From Candidatus Dormiibacterota bacterium (GTDB lineage: Bacteria > Chloroflexota > Dormibacteria > Aeolococcales > Aeolococcaceae), in assembly GCA_003170875.1 (NCBI GenBank), contig PMYJ01000232.1, forward strand, positions 1 to 6,215: a stretch of DNA of 6,215 nucleotides, in the 5' to 3' direction. This document shows positions 5,018 to 6,215 of the stretch, piece by piece; positions within the stretch are counted from its first letter, which is position 1; every line of letters begins with the position of its first letter. The notes under the pieces were generated by a model that saw only the letters and a program-made list of their open reading frames with translations, searched no databases and had not been told where the DNA came from. The translations under genes were made by a program, and so were the position numbers.

Positions 5018-5851
5018 ATGTTCGATCTGAGCGGCAAGGTGGCGGTGGTGACCGGCGGCTCCCGCGGGCTGGGGCGCGCCGACTGCCTGGCCCTCGCCCA
5101 GGCCGGGGCCGACGTGGTGGTCACCGACATTCTCCTCGAGTCCGACCCCGAGCTCCAGCGGGTGGCCGAGGCCTCGCAGTCGGCTCTGGCCCAGCTCTTC
5201 ACGTCCCACAACGTGGTCTACGCGGAGCACACCAGCGACGAGATCCGGGCCATGGGCCGGCGCTCGATGGCGATCAAGATGGACGTCACCGACCGTGACC
5301 AGGTGGCCACGGTCTTCGCCGAGGTCAAGCGCGAATTCGGCTCGATCGACATTCTGGTCAACAACGCCGGCACCCTCGATCACGTGGGTCAGATCGAGGA
5401 CCAGAGCGACGATTTGTGGGAGCGCGACCTGCGCGTCAACCTCACCGGCGCCTACAACTGCACCAAGGCGGCGTGGCCCTACATGCGACAGCAGAACTGG
5501 GGTCGCATCATCTTCATGTCATCTGTGGCAGGAACTCTCGGAGGTTTCGGTCAGGCGTCGTATTCCACGACCAAGGCCGGCCTCAACGGGCTGGGCAAGT
5601 CGATGGCGCTGGAGGGGGCTCGCTTCGGCATCACCAGCAACATGATCGCCCCCGGCATCATCGCCACCGAGGCGTTCACCGCCGGCAACCCGCGGATGAA
5701 CGAGCGCATGGTGCTGCGTACGGCGATGCGCAGCATGGGCGAGCCGGAGGATGTGGCCGCTCTGGTCGTCTTCCTGGCCTCCCCCGAGGCCCGCTACATC
5801 ACTGGTCAGGTCATCCACGTCGGAGGCGGGATCGACCTCTTCGTCTATTGA
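5018..5851 (+). CDS. Short-chain dehydrogenase/reductase with insertion after beta-2
   Basis: This 277-residue classical SDR has the Rossmann motif TGGSRGLG (12-19), an acidic D37 at the end of beta-2 that favours NAD(H) over NADP(H), DVTD (89-92), NNAG (115-118), N141, and catalytic S169, Y182 and K186 (SSVAG ... YSTTK). The C-terminal half has the usual PGII and YITGQVIHVGGG segments. The stretch between D37 and DVTD is longer than in FabG-like enzymes by roughly 25-30 residues (about 40-75, including LQRVAEASQSALAQLF and NVVYAEHTSDEI), giving extra helical material near the nucleotide site. In context it probably oxidises the 3-hydroxyacyl-CoA made by the MaoC pair to 3-oxoacyl-CoA, but a sugar, steroid or alcohol substrate is equally allowed by sequence. 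Its stop overlaps the next gene's TTG start by 4 nt. Confidence 0.93.
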   Translation: MFDLSGKVAVVTGGSRGLGRADCLALAQAGADVVVTDILLESDPELQRVAEASQSALAQLFTSHNVVYAEHTSDEIRAMGRRSMAIKMDVTDRDQVATVFAEVKREFGSIDILVNNAGTLDHVGQIEDQSDDLWERDLRVNLTGAYNCTKAAWPYMRQQNWGRIIFMSSVAGTLGGFGQASYSTTKAGLNGLGKSMALEGARFGITSNMIAPGIIATEAFTAGNPRMNERMVLRTAMRSMGEPEDVAALVVFLASPEARYITGQVIHVGGGIDLFVY

Positions 5852-6215
5852 CCGCCGCACTGACCGTCAGCCTCGACTACCAACCCGCCGCCACCGGGCC
5901 CTTCCTCTGGCAGGCGTTCGACATCGCGGCGGTGACCTCGGACCTGGCGGCGATCGCGCGAGCGGGGTTCCGGGAGGTCCGCGTCGGGCTGGCCTGGGAC
6001 AGCTTCATGCCCGATGCTCGCGGGGTCGACCCCCGAAGGATGGGCGAGCTCGACACGCTGCTCCGCGTCGCCGGCACCCACGGCATGGGGATCGTCCCGG
6101 TGCTCTTCATCCAGACTCACGGCGACTGCGTCTTCCTGCCCAGCCGGGCGGTGAGGCGGGACGCCCGCCGGCGCGGGGTCCGCGTGCTGAGCGAGGGCAT
6201 GCCCGAACCCGGAGG
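5848..6215 (+). CDS. Glycoside-hydrolase-like TIM-barrel protein, 5' part (runs off the window)
   Basis: An open frame runs from a TTG at 5848 (ATTGA overlap with the SDR stop) to the window end, 122 complete codons. The sequence reads like the start of a (beta/alpha)8 glycosidase of the GH5/GH-A type: FLWQAFDIAAVTSDLAAIAR, then AGFREVRVGLAWDSFMP, then VDPRRMGELDTLLRVAGTHG and MGIVPVLFIQTHGDCVFLP. The pattern of a strand ending in RVGLAWDSFMP, a helix, and a strand ending in PVLF is typical of cellulase/mannosidase-like barrels. The two catalytic glutamates would lie beyond the window, so activity cannot be confirmed. No ATG or GTG precedes the first barrel strand in this frame; a GGAGG at 5822-5826 is too distant (21 nt) to be a normal ribosome site, so coupling to the SDR is likely. 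No signal peptide is seen, suggesting a cytoplasmic enzyme. The family call is by pattern recognition and is moderate. Confidence 0.68.
   Translation, partial: MTAALTVSLDYQPAATGPFLWQAFDIAAVTSDLAAIARAGFREVRVGLAWDSFMPDARGVDPRRMGELDTLLRVAGTHGMGIVPVLFIQTHGDCVFLPSRAVRRDARRRGVRVLSEGMPEPG

Noticed and set aside
5845..6120. Minus-strand open frames opposite the 3' end of the window
   Set aside because: They are antisense to the glycosidase-like frame, with His/Asp/Arg-biased composition and no recognisable motif.

Overview
The window is strongly GC-rich DNA with G/C-ending codons, tight ATGA-type gene overlaps, GTG and TTG starts and clear Shine-Dalgarno boxes. The gene content is a MaoC-type split hydratase, an MCAD-like acyl-CoA dehydrogenase, a LysM-CHAP cell-wall protein and a hybrid kinase with an OmpR-type regulator. 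Together these suggest a high-GC soil or environmental bacterium, such as Actinomycetota or a Chloroflexota/Dormibacterota-like lineage. The lineage is inference; nothing in the window (no rRNA or marker gene) fixes it.

Layout: (1) 1-1613, plus strand, is a two-component signalling pair. It consists of the 3' part of a hybrid sensor histidine kinase (end of the dimerisation helix, ATPase domain, C-terminal receiver), overlapped by 4 nt by a complete OmpR/PhoB-type response regulator. (2) 1614-1816 is a non-coding, very hairpin-rich convergent intergenic region with a 15-bp perfect inverted repeat, several competing stems and a strong hairpin just after the stop of the next gene. (3) 1817-2698, minus strand, is an exported protein with two LysM-like modules and a C-terminal CHAP domain, probably a peptidoglycan hydrolase. 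(4) 2699-2893 is a divergent promoter region with a plausible minus-strand promoter and two palindromes upstream of the plus-strand operon. (5) 2894-6215, plus strand, is a compact operon: a non-catalytic MaoC-like subunit, a catalytic MaoC hydratase, an acyl-CoA dehydrogenase, an NAD-type short-chain dehydrogenase with an insertion, and the 5' part of a glycoside-hydrolase-like TIM-barrel protein that starts at a TTG overlapping the preceding stop codon.

How the genes fit together: the dehydrogenase, split hydratase and SDR can carry out three consecutive beta-oxidation-like steps (acyl-CoA to enoyl-CoA to 3-hydroxyacyl-CoA to 3-oxoacyl-CoA). MaoC hydratases normally give the (R)-3-hydroxy isomer. 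No thiolase or acyl-CoA ligase lies in the window, so the pathway is incomplete here. The two-component pair and the CHAP protein converge and may or may not be functionally linked.

No tRNA, rRNA, CRISPR array, transposase or integrase was seen. The window looks like ordinary chromosomal DNA rather than a mobile island. The least ordinary parts are the structured convergent spacer, the palindromic operator candidates in front of the lipid operon, the SDR insertion and the TTG-started sugar-hydrolase-like gene coupled to lipid genes.
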